In this document: piece by piece, positions 54,148 to 64,000 of the stretch
Layout: the number at the start of each line of letters is the position of its first letter
Position numbering within the stretch: position 1 is the stretch's first letter
Assembly: GCA_964036195.1 (NCBI GenBank)
Contig: CAXIWS010000001.1
Coordinates: 62,001-126,000 of the forward strand
Reading direction: 5' to 3'
Length of the DNA: 64,000 nucleotides
Source of the DNA: Sphaerolaimus hirsutus
Taxonomy: Eukaryota > Nematoda > Chromadorea > Monhysterida > Sphaerolaimidae
Made by a program: the position numbers and the translations under genes
The notes under the pieces: model-generated
What the model saw: the letters and a program-made list of their open reading frames with translations, nothing else
What the model was told of the DNA's origin: nothing
Database searches by the model: none

Positions 54148-54310
54148 CTAAGAAATGTTTATATTTTTAAATTTCCTTTAGGTGTCTCATTAATTATTGA
54201 ACATGCAATTTCTTGTGAATTTTTTTACGATTTGTGTTCTCTGTTCACTACATGTGTTTCTCAAAATATATAATTACTATAAAATAAAATTGTTAGACTG
54301 ATGAAAAAAG

Positions 54311-56147
54311 ATGTCGGAATTTTTTAGTTTACTTCTATTTACTCTTATTTTGGATCCAGTAAATTCGGGGTGTTCCAAAATTGGGCTCTTTTGTTGTCTA
54401 GAAGCTCATGATTTTAGTGAAGGGTATTGCGATGAGAATGAGCTTATTTGGCCAGATAATTCTAGCTATACCAGTCCCGAGTTGACAAAAATTGATTTAT
54501 ATGGATGCACAGAGTTGAACTGCAGTGGAATTGAATTGGCGTTTCCAAATTTGGAACAAGTGCTTTATGAAAGACCAGGTAGTGATCGCAAACTCTGTAA
54601 AATGCTCATGTAAAATGCTGCACATCTCAAAATTTCTCAAATATTTTGTATAATTTTTTGATAAATTGCTAGATACTCGCCATTCTACAGGCATTTTACA
54701 GAGTTTGTGATTAATCAGATTGCCCGTGTGTGATCCTATGTGGAAAACCGTTGATTATTACAGGCGCCGAAATTTGTAGTAAGTTTATTTGGACACTTTA
54801 TAAAGTGCCTGTCATGTACAGGCTTTGTCTTGATCAGATTCTTGTGTCTTATCCCGGGTCACACATAGATTTTGATCGCGGTATACCCTGTAAAATATCA
54901 TCTAAAATGACTTACAGTCCATTTTACAGGGTCTACCGGGACTAAAATCTACATGACTAGTCTCATACTAGTCGGTTCCACTCACTGTAAATCCACTGTA
55001 AGATACACAGGGACTGGATGTTACAGTGGATTTAGAGAGCTGGAACAAACTGGTACGGGACTACTCACGTAGATTTTAGTCGCGGTACACCCTGTAAAAT
55101 GGACTGTAAATCATTTTACATGAAGTTTTACAAGGTGTAGGATGACTAAAATCTACACGACTATTCCCTACGAGTCGGTTCCAGTCCCTGTAAATGCACT
55201 GTAAAGTAAAGATTTAGTCCCTGTAAATGCACTTTAACACACACAGTGACTGGACGTTTACACTGGATTTAGATGGACTGGAACCAACTCGTACGGGACT
55301 ATTTACGTAGATTTTAGTTGCTGTATACCCTCCAAAATATCATGTGAAATAGTTTACAGTCTATTTTACAGGGTCTACCACGATCAAAATCTACGTGAGT
55401 AGTTCCGTACGAGTCGGTTGTTCCAGTCCCTCTAAATCCAGTGTAAACGTCCAGTCCCTGTGTGTGTTACAGTGCATTTATAGAGAAAAAAGGTTTACTT
55501 TACAGTCCATTTACAGGGACAGGGACTGGAACCGCCTCGTACGGGAATGATTTACAGTCCATTTTACTTTACACTCCATAGTATATTCTATCTTGTTTTA
55601 TATCGAAGCGACAACAACTATCGTTCCAACGTCAACAGAAGTTCCGAGCAATGGGCAATTTGTTACTCGCGGGAATACTTTGGGTATTACTCTGGGAATT
55701 TTGGGAGGCTGCATTGGCATTATTGGCCTGGCTTTTGGAATTTTTTATTGGAAAAGGTATAAAATTTATATATGGTACTTTTTTACTCCAAATCTTCCAA
55801 ATCTTCAAACATCAAATTTCAATTTATCACCCTCTGCAAAAAATATAAATAACTTCTTGAAAAAATTTCGATCAAAATGTTATATTTTTGGCTTCAAAAA
55901 ATAGTCAAAACTGACATTTCAGATGCCGTGCCTCGGAATGGCGTCTGTGCTTTCAAAGGCGGGGACATCAGATGGAGGCAGTTGAGAATCCGGTTTTTGG
56001 TGCCGGGCAATTGCACGATGCAGAGTTTGATGAAAATTGTTTGTTTCGCAAACTAAAAATACTTTCATATTTCAACAAATGTCGTTTGCAGTCGTTTTTA
56101 CGCAGGAGGAACGAAACCTTTTGGACACCTACTTTGAATTTCGATAA
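54311..56147 (+). CDS. Single-pass membrane protein with Cys-rich ectodomain, 215 residues
   Basis: Exons 54311-54578, 54719-54778, 55609-55756, 55923-56038, 56092-56147; phases 1, 1, 2, 1 all agree (648 nt). Residues 1-20 are a signal peptide (MSEFFSLLLFTLILD). The ectodomain has paired Cys (GLFCC, YGCTELNC, DCPCVILCG) and a short LRR-like phrase (LTKIDLYGCTELNCSG, then AFPNLEQV), one N-x-S site, and a Thr-rich stalk (TTTTIVPTSTEV). The TM segment is TLGITLGILGGCIGIIGLAF, followed by KR and a cytoplasmic tail with acidic/aromatic ends (EERNLLDTYFEFR). Intron 1 is an introner; intron 4 is only 53 bp. The exon 3 acceptor (TATCGAAG) is poor but fixed by phase. A cell-surface role is inferred. 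Confidence 0.78.
54579..54718 (+). mobile_element. Introner (family I subtype) forming a complete intron
   Basis: Starts GTAGTGATCGCAAACTCTG and ends CAGAGTTTGTGATTAATCAG. Inner arms are TGTAAAATGC/GCATTTTACA. Exons join in phase 1 to read YERPDCPCVILCG. Its outer 12 bp differ from the main type, but the inner TGTAAAATG arm is shared. Confidence 0.85.
54779..55608. repeat. Intron filled with inverted repeats (GTCCCTGTAAATCCA words)
   Basis: Repeated GATTTTAGTCGCGGTACACC, CCCTGTAAAATGGACTGTAAA, CGTACGAGTCGGTTCCAG and their inverses, in at least four alternating blocks. It makes the second intron of the membrane-protein gene 830 bp long. Confidence 0.75.
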
Positions 56148-56336
56148 ATGAGATTTTTAGTTACTTTTTTTCTTGTGACAACTGTTTAAGTAATTCAACT
56201 GTCCCTTAGTATGTTTTCTCTAATTATATTTTCTACAAGTGGTGCATAACTTTTTATGTACTTATCTCTTTGGATTTTCATAATTCGTAATTTTGTTTAA
56301 TTAAAAAGAAAAAATTTCGAAATTGCACTTGCAGAA

Positions 56337-56431
56337 ATGAAGGTACTAATTACTATTTTCTGGGTGTTTATTCGCTTTTCGAATTGTAATGAAGAATGCA
56401 GTGTGTTTTGGAGCGACGAGCATAGCGGCCC
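56337..56431 (+). CDS. Signal-peptide exon, probable first exon of the glycoprotein gene
   Basis: ATG after TTGCAGAA; reads MKVLITIFWVFIRFSNCNE, a signal-peptide-like hydrophobic stretch, then ECSVFWSDEHSGP up to a donor CC/GTGAGC (phase 2). An acceptor at 58182 (CCCCAAG) would continue in frame as FDPAQVFLTTERPSD. This would put the family K cluster in intron 1. The link is inferred from phase only. Confidence 0.45.
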
Positions 56432-56929
56432 GTGAGCTTTTTAATAGCGAATTTATTATTTGGCACTCTGCCCAAATTTGAATAAATTGTAGATCTTGGG
56501 GAAAATAAGTTTATATCAAATTACATTGAAAAATTCTCTAAATAAATAAATACAATTGAGAACCAAATACATTTTATAGTTGTTTTCCGGAAATAAACAT
56601 GTTTAAACATATCTGAAATTTAGGCTCCGCCCATATTTGAAAATAGTGGGTTTTTATCGCAGAATTGCCTATTGTCCGACACTCCCGACAGATTTTGGGG
56701 ACTTGCGCCGAAATTTGGTGTTTGTAAAGGTCGCAATTGACGGCTGCATTCCACATGAAATCGGCGAGTCGTTTCTGCATGGCATTTGAACGGCGAATCC
56801 CCGCTTGGGAATCAACAATATTGAGATTTCTTTATGCGGGTCGACTGAAGGAAGTGGTTTTCAAGTAACACAGGTGCTTTTTATTTACATTTTGTGATTA
56901 GTGTTTGAATGGATGAGTATTTGAAGAGA

Positions 56930-58010
56930 CTATGGCGCTGGGGTTATTTTTTCCGCTATTTTTATCGGCGTCGGGGCGGGACCATGACCTATTATATCGC
57001 ATTGACAAAAAATTGTGCTCCAGTAATCTTAGTAGTGATATAATAGCTCGTGGCGCCGACGGGAGTAAAAAATGACGCAAAAAATGACCCCAGAAAAAAT
57101 GATCCCCAAAAATAAGCCATTATATCGCTTACTCGGGCGACAAAATTGCGTCGCAGTGACTTTAATACTGGGGCCGTGAAGCTGACGTTATTTTTTCCTA
57201 TCTACTCAAATGTAGTGAAAAAATGACGTCAGCTTCACGGTCCCAGTATTAAAGTCACTGCGACGCAATTTTGTCGCCGAGTAAGCGATATAATGGGTTA
57301 TTTTTGGGGTCATTTTTTCTGTTTAGTGAAAAAATGACGTTAGAGACATGGACCCAGTATAAATCTCACTGCGACGCAATTTTGTCGCCAAGTAAGCGAT
57401 ATAATAGCTTATTTTTGGGGTCATTTTTTCTGGGGTCATTTTTGCGACATTTTTACTGGCGTTGGCGCCACGATCTATTATATCACTACTAGGAACAATG
57501 GGACGCAATTTTTGTCGTCGAATTAGCGATATAATGAGGGGGTCATTTTTGCGCCATTTTTACTGACGTCGACCCCACCACCAATTATTTAACTGTTAGT
57601 ATCACTGGGACACAATTTTTTCTCGCCGAATTATTTATATAATGAGTTATGTGACTGGGACCATTTTTCAGACTCTATGACTAGCACAAAAATGGTCCCA
57701 GTGCCATAACTCATTATATCGCTAATTCGGGGACAAAATTGCATCCCATGGGGTCATTTTTGCGCCATTTTTACTGGCCTCGGGGCCACAACCTATTATT
57801 TCACTAGTATCCAATTTTTCTCGCCGAATTATTGATATAATGAGTTATGGCGCTGCGACCATTTTTCACACTCTATCACTAGTGCAAAACATGGTTCCAG
57901 CACCTTAACTCATTATATCGATAATTCGGCGACAAAAATTGGGTACTAGTGAAATAATGGGTTGTGGCGCCCACCCCAGTAAAAAATAGCGCAAAAATGA
58001 CAACAGTCAA
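56930..58010. repeat. Family K cluster of inverted repeats (ATTATATCGC words)
   Basis: At least eight blocks of GCGATATAAT, GACAAAATTGCGTCGC, AAAAATGACG and GGGTCATTTTT in alternating orientation. The longest hairpin pairs about 57111-57195 with 57215-57300 (AATACTGGGGCCGTGAAGC / GCTTCACGGTCCCAGTATT). A family A fragment follows (58016-58104). Confidence 0.8.
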
Positions 58011-58171
58011 TCTGGGGTGGTATTTTGAGGGAGGAGTGTTTCATAGTGATCTTTGAGAGCGAGCTCAACAGCGGGGGGTTAGAGGGGTATTTCGAGGAAA
58101 ATCGATGTGGGGTATTCTCACTGTGTTCTGTTTAAATTCCAATTTTTATTCCTGTTTTTTTTGCATTCTAG

Positions 58172-61100
58172 CCCGCCCCAAGATTTGACCCGGCCCAAGT
58201 TTTTTTGACAACAGAACGACCATCTGACATTTCTGAAGTGCCAATCAACGATGAAAATGTTTTTCATGATGCGCCATCCATTAGCGAAACGCCCAGACAC
58301 CCAGAACATCAGGTAATCAAGGTTTATTCAGTTTTGACTGATTTGCCACAAGCTTTGATGTCTATTGGAACTGAAGAGATGGTGTGTCTATTGAAGATTT
58401 ACATAGAGTTGTTAAAGGAAATTATAATATAAATTTTTTTGCAGTTGATTCCAAGCGTACGGCATTTGATCCAATGTGAAAAAATATATTTCCAAAACAG
58501 AGATTGTCAAGTTTATTATGCTCAAAATAAACTTTATCAAGAGTGCTAGTTTGAAAATTTTTTAAAAATATTTATTTATATTTTCTTCAAAACTTGAAAA
58601 AAATAGAATAAATTTAATAAAAAGATTTGGAATAAATATATATATAGATAAATATTTTCAATGTTTTTCTACTGGTATGTTATTGCTAAAGCAAGATTCT
58701 ATGATCAAATTCTACTTTTTCTAGACAACCAGCGGACCGTCACTGAGTAGTGTGATTTCTCAAATACCAACTACTTACCTGAGTGAAATTAATTATTCTC
58801 TTGAATTGAATCAATGTGAAAGCAGGAAATTGTTGCTGTGGGGAAATTATCTCAAATTGAATTCTACTGTGCAAAATTTGCATTTGGAAATTGCACAAAT
58901 CAATACCTCATATCAAACCTGTTTGCAAACTGCCAATTCAAAAGATACAGGTCAATTTATTTATTTATATGATATATATATATATATATTATATATATTA
59001 TGCAAAAATTTCAGATTTGCGCAATTTGAATGCGAGTTTAACTGCCTGTAATACTAATCTCCCTTTGTTCACTGCCAAAATTAATATGGGGAAATATAAC
59101 CTATCTCGGTGCTTGGATGAGAAACAAATATTAACAGCTAACATTACCCATATTTATAATCAATACAAATTAACACTGGAGGCTAATGATGGGTTGAATC
59201 ACTCAATAATTCACTGCACAGAGGAAATGGGAGATTATAAAAAAGGTGTTATGAATTTTAAATATTCTCTGAGAATTTTAATCCACTCGTTTTCCAACTC
59301 TTTCAGAATATGTGATGGCAAAAAATGTGTTGCAAATTTGTATCGGAAATTTGACTAATTCGCAACAATTGTTGGAGATGCTGAATCTGAATCTCAGCTC
59401 ATGTGTGACGGAAAATCAAAAGTTGAAATATTTAGATGATATATTGAATAGTACAAAAGAGGAACTAAAGTCTTGTTTGACAACGACTCAAACATTAAAT
59501 GTTCTAAATGCTACTAAGCAACAATGTCTTACAGAAATCAACTTATGCAATGAAGGTAATTCTACCCCTTTTTATAATATTATTCAAAATAACTGTATTT
59601 CAAAAATATGAATATTCTCAGATTTAGGAGAAGTGAAATTGCTCTTGGAGGGATGCAAAAGAAATGTGCGCCAGTGCTCTGGTGCCAGTTCAAACACTAT
59701 AGAAAGTGGGAATATTAATTCTCAATTGGGTTAAAATGACATGGTGGGTATAGAGTTCATTTTTACTTGAGAAAAAATGAGGTCTACTCTATGACTACAA
59801 TCTCATTTTAATCTAGTTGACAATTAATTTTGTCAGTTCTATACTGTTGAACTGTCTCCTGGTGAGCTGGAAAATGAGAGAAAAAATTACACTAGATGTG
59901 AAAATGAAAAGGCCATTTTCTGGGCTAATTTATCACACTTTTATCCACAGTACAAGCAGCTGCTTATTCAAGTTCTTGAATATAAACTGAATATTACTTA
60001 TTGTCAAAATAAATTGAGGGAATTTGAAATAGCTGGGAACACACAGAGCATCCAGTATTCAGAAATGGTTGAAATCCACAATGGAACCCTAAATAGCTGT
60101 TTTTCCGAAAAAGCTACTGCTGAAGCCCAGTTAATTGCCTGGTGACTGTCCCAAGCCCTGTAAAGTGTAAAGTAAAATGTCAAGTGTTAAGTCAAATGCA
60201 AAATAAACTCTCAATTGAGATGCAAATTTTAGTAATAAAATATTTTCTTTTTTGTCTTGATTGGCACTTACTTTGCATTTGACTTTACATTTGACACTTT
60301 TACTTTACATTTTACAGGGCTTGGGAGTGCCCCCAGTACTGCAAATTTATCTTTGGGATTTTCAAATTTTTCAAATCTCTCAAATTTTTGGGAACAAAAA
60401 TGGTTATTATTGAATGATTCAACTCTCACCTCCGACATAATTAATTGCACGGTGTGTCGTTACACTATTTTTCATTTTTTTCTGTTCTTTTAATCAACTA
60501 ACAATTTTTCAGCAAGTAGAAAGTGATTATTGGTTTGGCCCCATTAAAATGGAATTGAGATGGGAGAAGATGCCAGGTAAATACAAAGTTTTCATACACA
60601 ATTTCATGTAACTGATAAAATGAAATGTTTATTAAAATAAATAATATTTTTTATTTATGTATTACAGATTTTATCCTCCGGCTGATTGGCATATTATGGG
60701 TGATTACAGCTCTGATTCTAAATCCGGCTATCAAAGTGTGTGATGAAACACTTCAGAAAACGTCCTTAAACGACTCCCGGATTCAGAAAACTTTCCACAG
60801 TTTTGGAGAACTAAGTTTGAGCAGACTTATTGAAAATGCAATTGTTGGTTTATACAAAGTTTTTTATTTTCGATAGAAAAACTTCTAAAATAATATTTTG
60901 TGAAATTTTATTTTAATCGATTTCTATCAACATGATATATAGAAAAATGTTCGATGTTAATAAAAAAGAATTTTTCAAGACTCCCCCAGGGTCCTATTTC
61001 AAAGTAAAAATATCGTAAATACCTTATTTCAGGTGACTACAATTTTGAACGTTGGTCATTGGGTGGGAAAGAGATGCAAAAAGTCAGAACAGAGAAATTT

Positions 61101-61363
61101 GGTTGATTTTGAAAATGCAGTTTCGACCCCAACATCTGAAAATCAACCAGGGGGAGAAATTTTCCAAGAAATGATGGGGCTGTCGACTATTTTTCCGACC
61201 ACATCAACCAATTTTCCAGCTCACTCTACTCCAAGTAAAATATTGACTTAGATTTTGGGGTAAATTTTTACGTATAGTTCTAATCTTTACATATATTTCA
61301 GATGTGCCTACAAGCTCAAAAAAAATCTGTTTTGGGCGGAGTGTTTCATTTTCTGATGCCTGA
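58172..61363 (+). CDS. Secreted or membrane N-glycosylated Cys-rich coiled-coil protein
   Basis: Exons 58172 (or 58183)-58312, 58445-58549, 58725-58950, 59015-59245, 59307-59555, 59622-59729, 59837-60141, 60337-60451, 60513-60576, 60668-60843, 61033-61234, 61302-61363. Most junctions agree in phase. Two do not resolve: exon 58445-58549 runs into TAG unless it splices earlier or is skipped, and 59729/59837 shifts frame. The central part has many N-x-S/T sites (NLNASL, LTANIT, GNLTN, LNATK) and single Cys spaced 15-45 residues apart in helical sequence (CLDEKQILTANITH), as in extracellular disulphide-linked coiled coils. A hydrophobic stretch (FILRLIGILWVITALILN) near 60.7 kb may be a membrane segment, and a Ser/Thr/Pro tail follows (STIFPTTSTNFPAHSTPS). 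An introner forms intron 60142-60336. No known family recognised. Confidence 0.6.
60142..60336 (+). mobile_element. Introner (family I) forming a complete intron
   Basis: Starts GTGACTGTCCCAAGCCC and ends GGGCTTGGGAGTGCCCCCAG. Arms pair over about 60 bp with few mismatches (TGTAAAGTGTAAAGTAAAAT against inverse) and contain ATGTCAAGTGTTAAGTCAAA, the satellite H word. Exons join in phase 2 (GCC TG / T ACT) to read LIACTANLSLG. 195 bp. Confidence 0.93.
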
Positions 61364-61389
61364 TTAATACTTTTATGTTTATCGGCGAT

Positions 61390-61535
61390 AACTGTATTTT
61401 CCTTGAAATACCCCCCTTGAAACGGTCAAAATCTACATGAATTTGTGGTCTGTTGGGAAATGCATAACAGACATTCAAAACACTTACAAAAAATTGCACT
61501 CTGAAAAATTGACCCCGGGTAATTCGAGGAAATAT
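61390..61535. mobile_element. Family A fragment
   Basis: CTGTATTTTCCTTGAAATAC at the left and TAATTCGAGGAAATATG at the right, decayed inverse ends around a short body. Lies just after the stop of the glycoprotein gene. The following 61536-61950 shows no feature. Confidence 0.55.
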
Positions 61536-61953
61536 GATAACTTTTTTATTTTCCTTGAATATCCGAGTTTTAATCGATTTATTTAATTCTTAAAAAATAT
61601 TTATCTAAAAATTGTGAGTTTCAACATTTTACATTCACATGCATTTAACGTTCAGATTAAGAATTGGCGGAGTATTGTCAAATTGATATTCCTTGAATAA
61701 ATTCTTTGTGGTTATTTTCAATGAAAATATTGTGAATGAGGATGTGCATGTAAAATGTAGTTTTACTAAAGTTTACTTATTCAGTGGGTTTTAATATTGA
61801 GTCTACTTATCCAGTGGGTTTTATGGTAAATCCGAGCGTAATGTATAATGCTAGAAGCGTATTTACATTTACTTTACGATTGGTACATCCCAGATTTTAA
61901 TATCGAGTAAAATACATCAAATACAAATCTGCAGAATAAAGAAATTTATCAAA

Positions 61954-63432
61954 CTAGGCAAATGAAATGTCTAAAGTATATGCATTTTCTAAGCTTTCGA
62001 TCAAAAACAACACACGTGCATTGGGAAGTTGGTTAGCGTTGAGGCAGAGTCCAACATGTATTTCTGGAGCAAAAGTAATATCGGGGATGTCGGGGTTCGG
62101 AGTTTCATCAATTTCCTTATTTCCTGGCAAATTTTCTTCCTGCAATGAGATAAAATGGTGTCTGATGTGTGATTAAGTCACGCAGACGCATAATCTCAAC
62201 TTAAAGACACTTCACTAGACACAGATGTTTCACAAAATTCCACGAACTTTTTGAAGGATACTTTGTATAGTTAGTGGAATGTCGTGAAACATCTGGGATT
62301 AGTAAAGTGTCTTTAAGCTGACATCTGCGTGAAGGGATTTAAATACTTTAAAAAACCGCTTACTGGAATCTGCTATCACAGAAAAAATAGGTCTGTGATG
62401 CGCAATGAAGTGTCCTGAAAGTTCCTTCACGCAGAGGCGCAATGTCAGCGTGAAGACACCTTCGCTAGACCCCAAATGCTTCACGACACTCCATGAAGGT
62501 TTGCAGGATACTTTGTATGGTTTGTAAAGTGTTCTGAAGCATCTGGGTCTAGTGAAAGTCCCTTCACGCTGACATTACACATCTCCGTGAAGTGGCGCGC
62601 GGGGCGTGAAGGTATTGAAGTGTGATGAAGTGTTCTGAAGTCCCTTCACCTAGACGCGCAATGTCAGCGTGAAGGCACTTCACTAGACCCCAAATGGTTC
62701 GCGACACACCATGAATTGGGGGTCTAGTGAAGTGCCTTCACGCTGACATTGCGCGTCTCCGTGAAGAATTGGGGGTCTAGTGAAGTCCCTTCACGCTGAC
62801 ATTGCGCGTCTCCGTGAAGTGACTTCAGAACACTTCATCACGCATCACACATCTATTTTTTCTGTATACCTCATAAACCACTCAAAACCCCCAGGAGTGA
62901 TAAATCATACCAAAATTTCCGGTAATTGTTCCTGAGAGCAATGAATCTTGCATTGAGCATGGGAGACAAGTTCGATTTCAACTCTGGAGGAAATTCCACT
63001 CTTTGAAAACGAGAAAATGTGGTTTCTGTATAGAAGGTAATGATAGATAAGAATAAATATTCTGTAATTTAGTGTTCTTTCGTGTAAAATTTTGGCTCAC
63101 CGTGGGGATTTTAGATGGAGTTCATTAATTTCGCCAATTTGATTTACAGTTTCGGCAACGTTCAAATCATGTACTCCCAAAGCATGTCAAATTCACTTTA
63201 AAATATAAAAAATGTCGTAAATACAATGACTTTTTATATTTATGGTATTTTTTATATCTTATAGTGTATTTTTACAGGTTTTGGGATTGACACCTGCTGT
63301 AGAAAAATGTAGAACAATATTTTTTAAACTGGGATAACGGCGTAAGACTATTTCTTTTGTTAATATGAAGTCACCATAAAAACGAATAATTGCACAATGG
63401 GAAAAAATTGTCTCTGAAGTTGAGGGATCCAT
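61954..63432 (-). CDS. 170-residue LRR-like protein
   Basis: Exons in gene order 63294-63432, 63101-63173, 62911-63025, 61954-62139; phases 1, 2, 0 all agree (513 nt). ATG in MDPSTSETIFSHCAIIRF, TAG stop. Short strand-turn repeats resemble irregular leucine-rich repeats: YPSLKNIVLHFS, INELHLKSP, RVEIELVSHAQCKIH, IHVGLCLNANQLPNARVL. An acidic linker (NKEIDETPNPDIPDI) separates the last part. No F-box or signal peptide seen. Intron 1 is an introner; intron 3 (62140-62910) holds a family G array. LRR assignment is tentative. Confidence 0.65.
62150..62865. repeat. Family G array inside an intron
   Basis: Phrases GTGAAGTGTCC, CTTCACGCAGACGCGCAATG, TCAGCGTGAAGACACTTCAC and CTAGACCCCAAATG recur six or more times in both orientations, with an almost exact 50-bp local duplication near 62715-62815. 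Confidence 0.8.
63174..63293 (-). mobile_element. Introner (family I, worn) forming a complete intron
   Basis: On the minus strand starts GTGTCAATCCCAAAACCTG and ends GACATGCTTTGGGAG. The last CCCCAG of other copies is missing; splicing at TTTGGGAG/TA restores phase 1 and reads HFSTAVHDLNVAE. 120 bp, AT-rich centre. It suggests the terminal AG can shift inward within the TIR. Confidence 0.75.
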
Positions 63433-64000
63433 TTTTCAATATTTTTCATAAATTTCAAGAGTGATCAATAATCTATAAGCGTTAACTTTTTTCCTACAGA
63501 ATTCCTAATAGAATTACATGCATCCAAAAAATTAATGATGCGTCAATAATGACCATAGGTGTATGCATCATAAATATTTTTCAAGACTTTTGGCTTGTTT
63601 TTATGTTTTTGTATACACCAAAAAATTTCACTCCTGGGGGACTTATTCAAGTAGATCGAACTCGATTTATCACGGGATATGAAATTTTATTTATCTGGGG
63701 GACACTCTCAATTTTTTAAATCTCAGTTTTTGTCAATTGAGATAAACATGGAAACTGCTTGGAGTTTTTATTGGTGACATCCTCAGACCCTTTAACATAT
63801 TATCCATAACATTTTGACATTGGAAAGGGACTGAGAGCGTTACCAGACAGAATTCACTCTCATATCCCGTGAAACTCTCACCACTCTCACTCAACCGCTG
63901 TATTAAATGCCATCACAATACTTTGGGCTTTATCTGATAGGGGATAATCAAAAGTTGAATGTTTTTGAAGTCATTTTTTCTGTGAAGTAACAACCTGGAA
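63433..64000. other. Region without recognisable feature
   Basis: 5' flank of the minus-strand gene starting at 63432. A weak C/G-run phrase (CCTGGGGGACTTATTCAAG, near 63635) echoes family A. No exon or RNA gene is supported. Confidence 0.4.

Noticed and set aside
54311..54613. Unspliced 100-codon reading of the first exon of the membrane protein
   Set aside because: The last residues come from the introner; splicing at 54579 gives a continuous 215-residue protein with stalk, TM segment and tail.
60625..60876. Alternative frame at 60668 reading FYPPADWHIMGDYSSDSKSG
   Set aside because: It looks protein-like, but it needs phase 2 entry while the preceding exon leaves phase 1; the other frame also stays open to the next exon. 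I keep this as an unresolved alternative, not a separate gene.

Overview
Kind of genome. This is nuclear DNA of an animal. Genes are split by short AT-rich introns (53 bp to about 1 kb), splice acceptors are T-rich (TTTCAG, TTACAG, TATAG), and genes lie close together on both strands. One gene fits the arthropod-type gustatory receptor family in length and membrane layout, so a protostome invertebrate is likely. A crustacean is possible, but this is weak inference. I see no prokaryotic, organellar or viral genes.

Genes. I rebuilt these by hand from reading frame and splice phase: a gustatory-receptor-like 7TM gene (11.8-13.8 kb, with a probable last exon at 39.95 kb); a 12-13 exon nuclear-type protein on the minus strand (31.7 to 23.2 kb); a plus-strand gene ending at 35.2 kb; a cluster of small paralogues (45.5-48.3 kb plus, 49.9-48.4 kb minus); a 624-residue, 12-exon minus-strand protein with Cys pairs (52.7 to 50.1 kb); a 57-residue gene (53.9 kb); a 215-residue single-pass membrane protein (54.3-56.1 kb); a long N-glycosylated Cys-rich coiled-coil protein (to 61.4 kb); and a 170-residue minus-strand protein (63.4 to 62.0 kb). 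The first 11.6 kb and most of 13.8-23.1 kb and 36-45 kb hold repeats only.

Repeats. Most of the rest is non-autonomous elements with short terminal inverted repeats (TIRs). Their bodies are dense arrays of one short, often self-complementary word. Families used below: A (TA-flanked CCGTATTTCCTCGAA ends, C/G runs with TCGAAATA); B (TAGTGATGG ends, GGCGCC words); C (TTTCACGTCAA words); D (TAGGGTTCAAAC ends, CGGGAT words); E (TAGGGTGTCAAC ends, CGGAAAACGG words); F (CATAGTTGTTAAA ends, CGTTTACG words); G (GTGAAGTG words); H (satellite of AATGTCAAGTCA words); K and L (local inverted-repeat clusters); R (TAACGATGGC ends, TTCGAA words); S (composite elements). Exact 8-bp target duplications flank copies of B, D, E and F, which suggests hAT-type mobilisation.

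Main result. One inverted-repeat family (family I, consensus ends GTGGCACTCCCAAACCC and GGGTTTGGGAGTGCCCCCAG) or a close relative forms a complete intron in five different genes, with splice sites inside its own termini and reading frame restored in each: 30665-31082, 33361-33557, 54579-54718, 60142-60336 and 63174-63293. These behave as introners, that is, transposon-like elements that create introns. Their arms carry the same word as the 3-kb satellite H.
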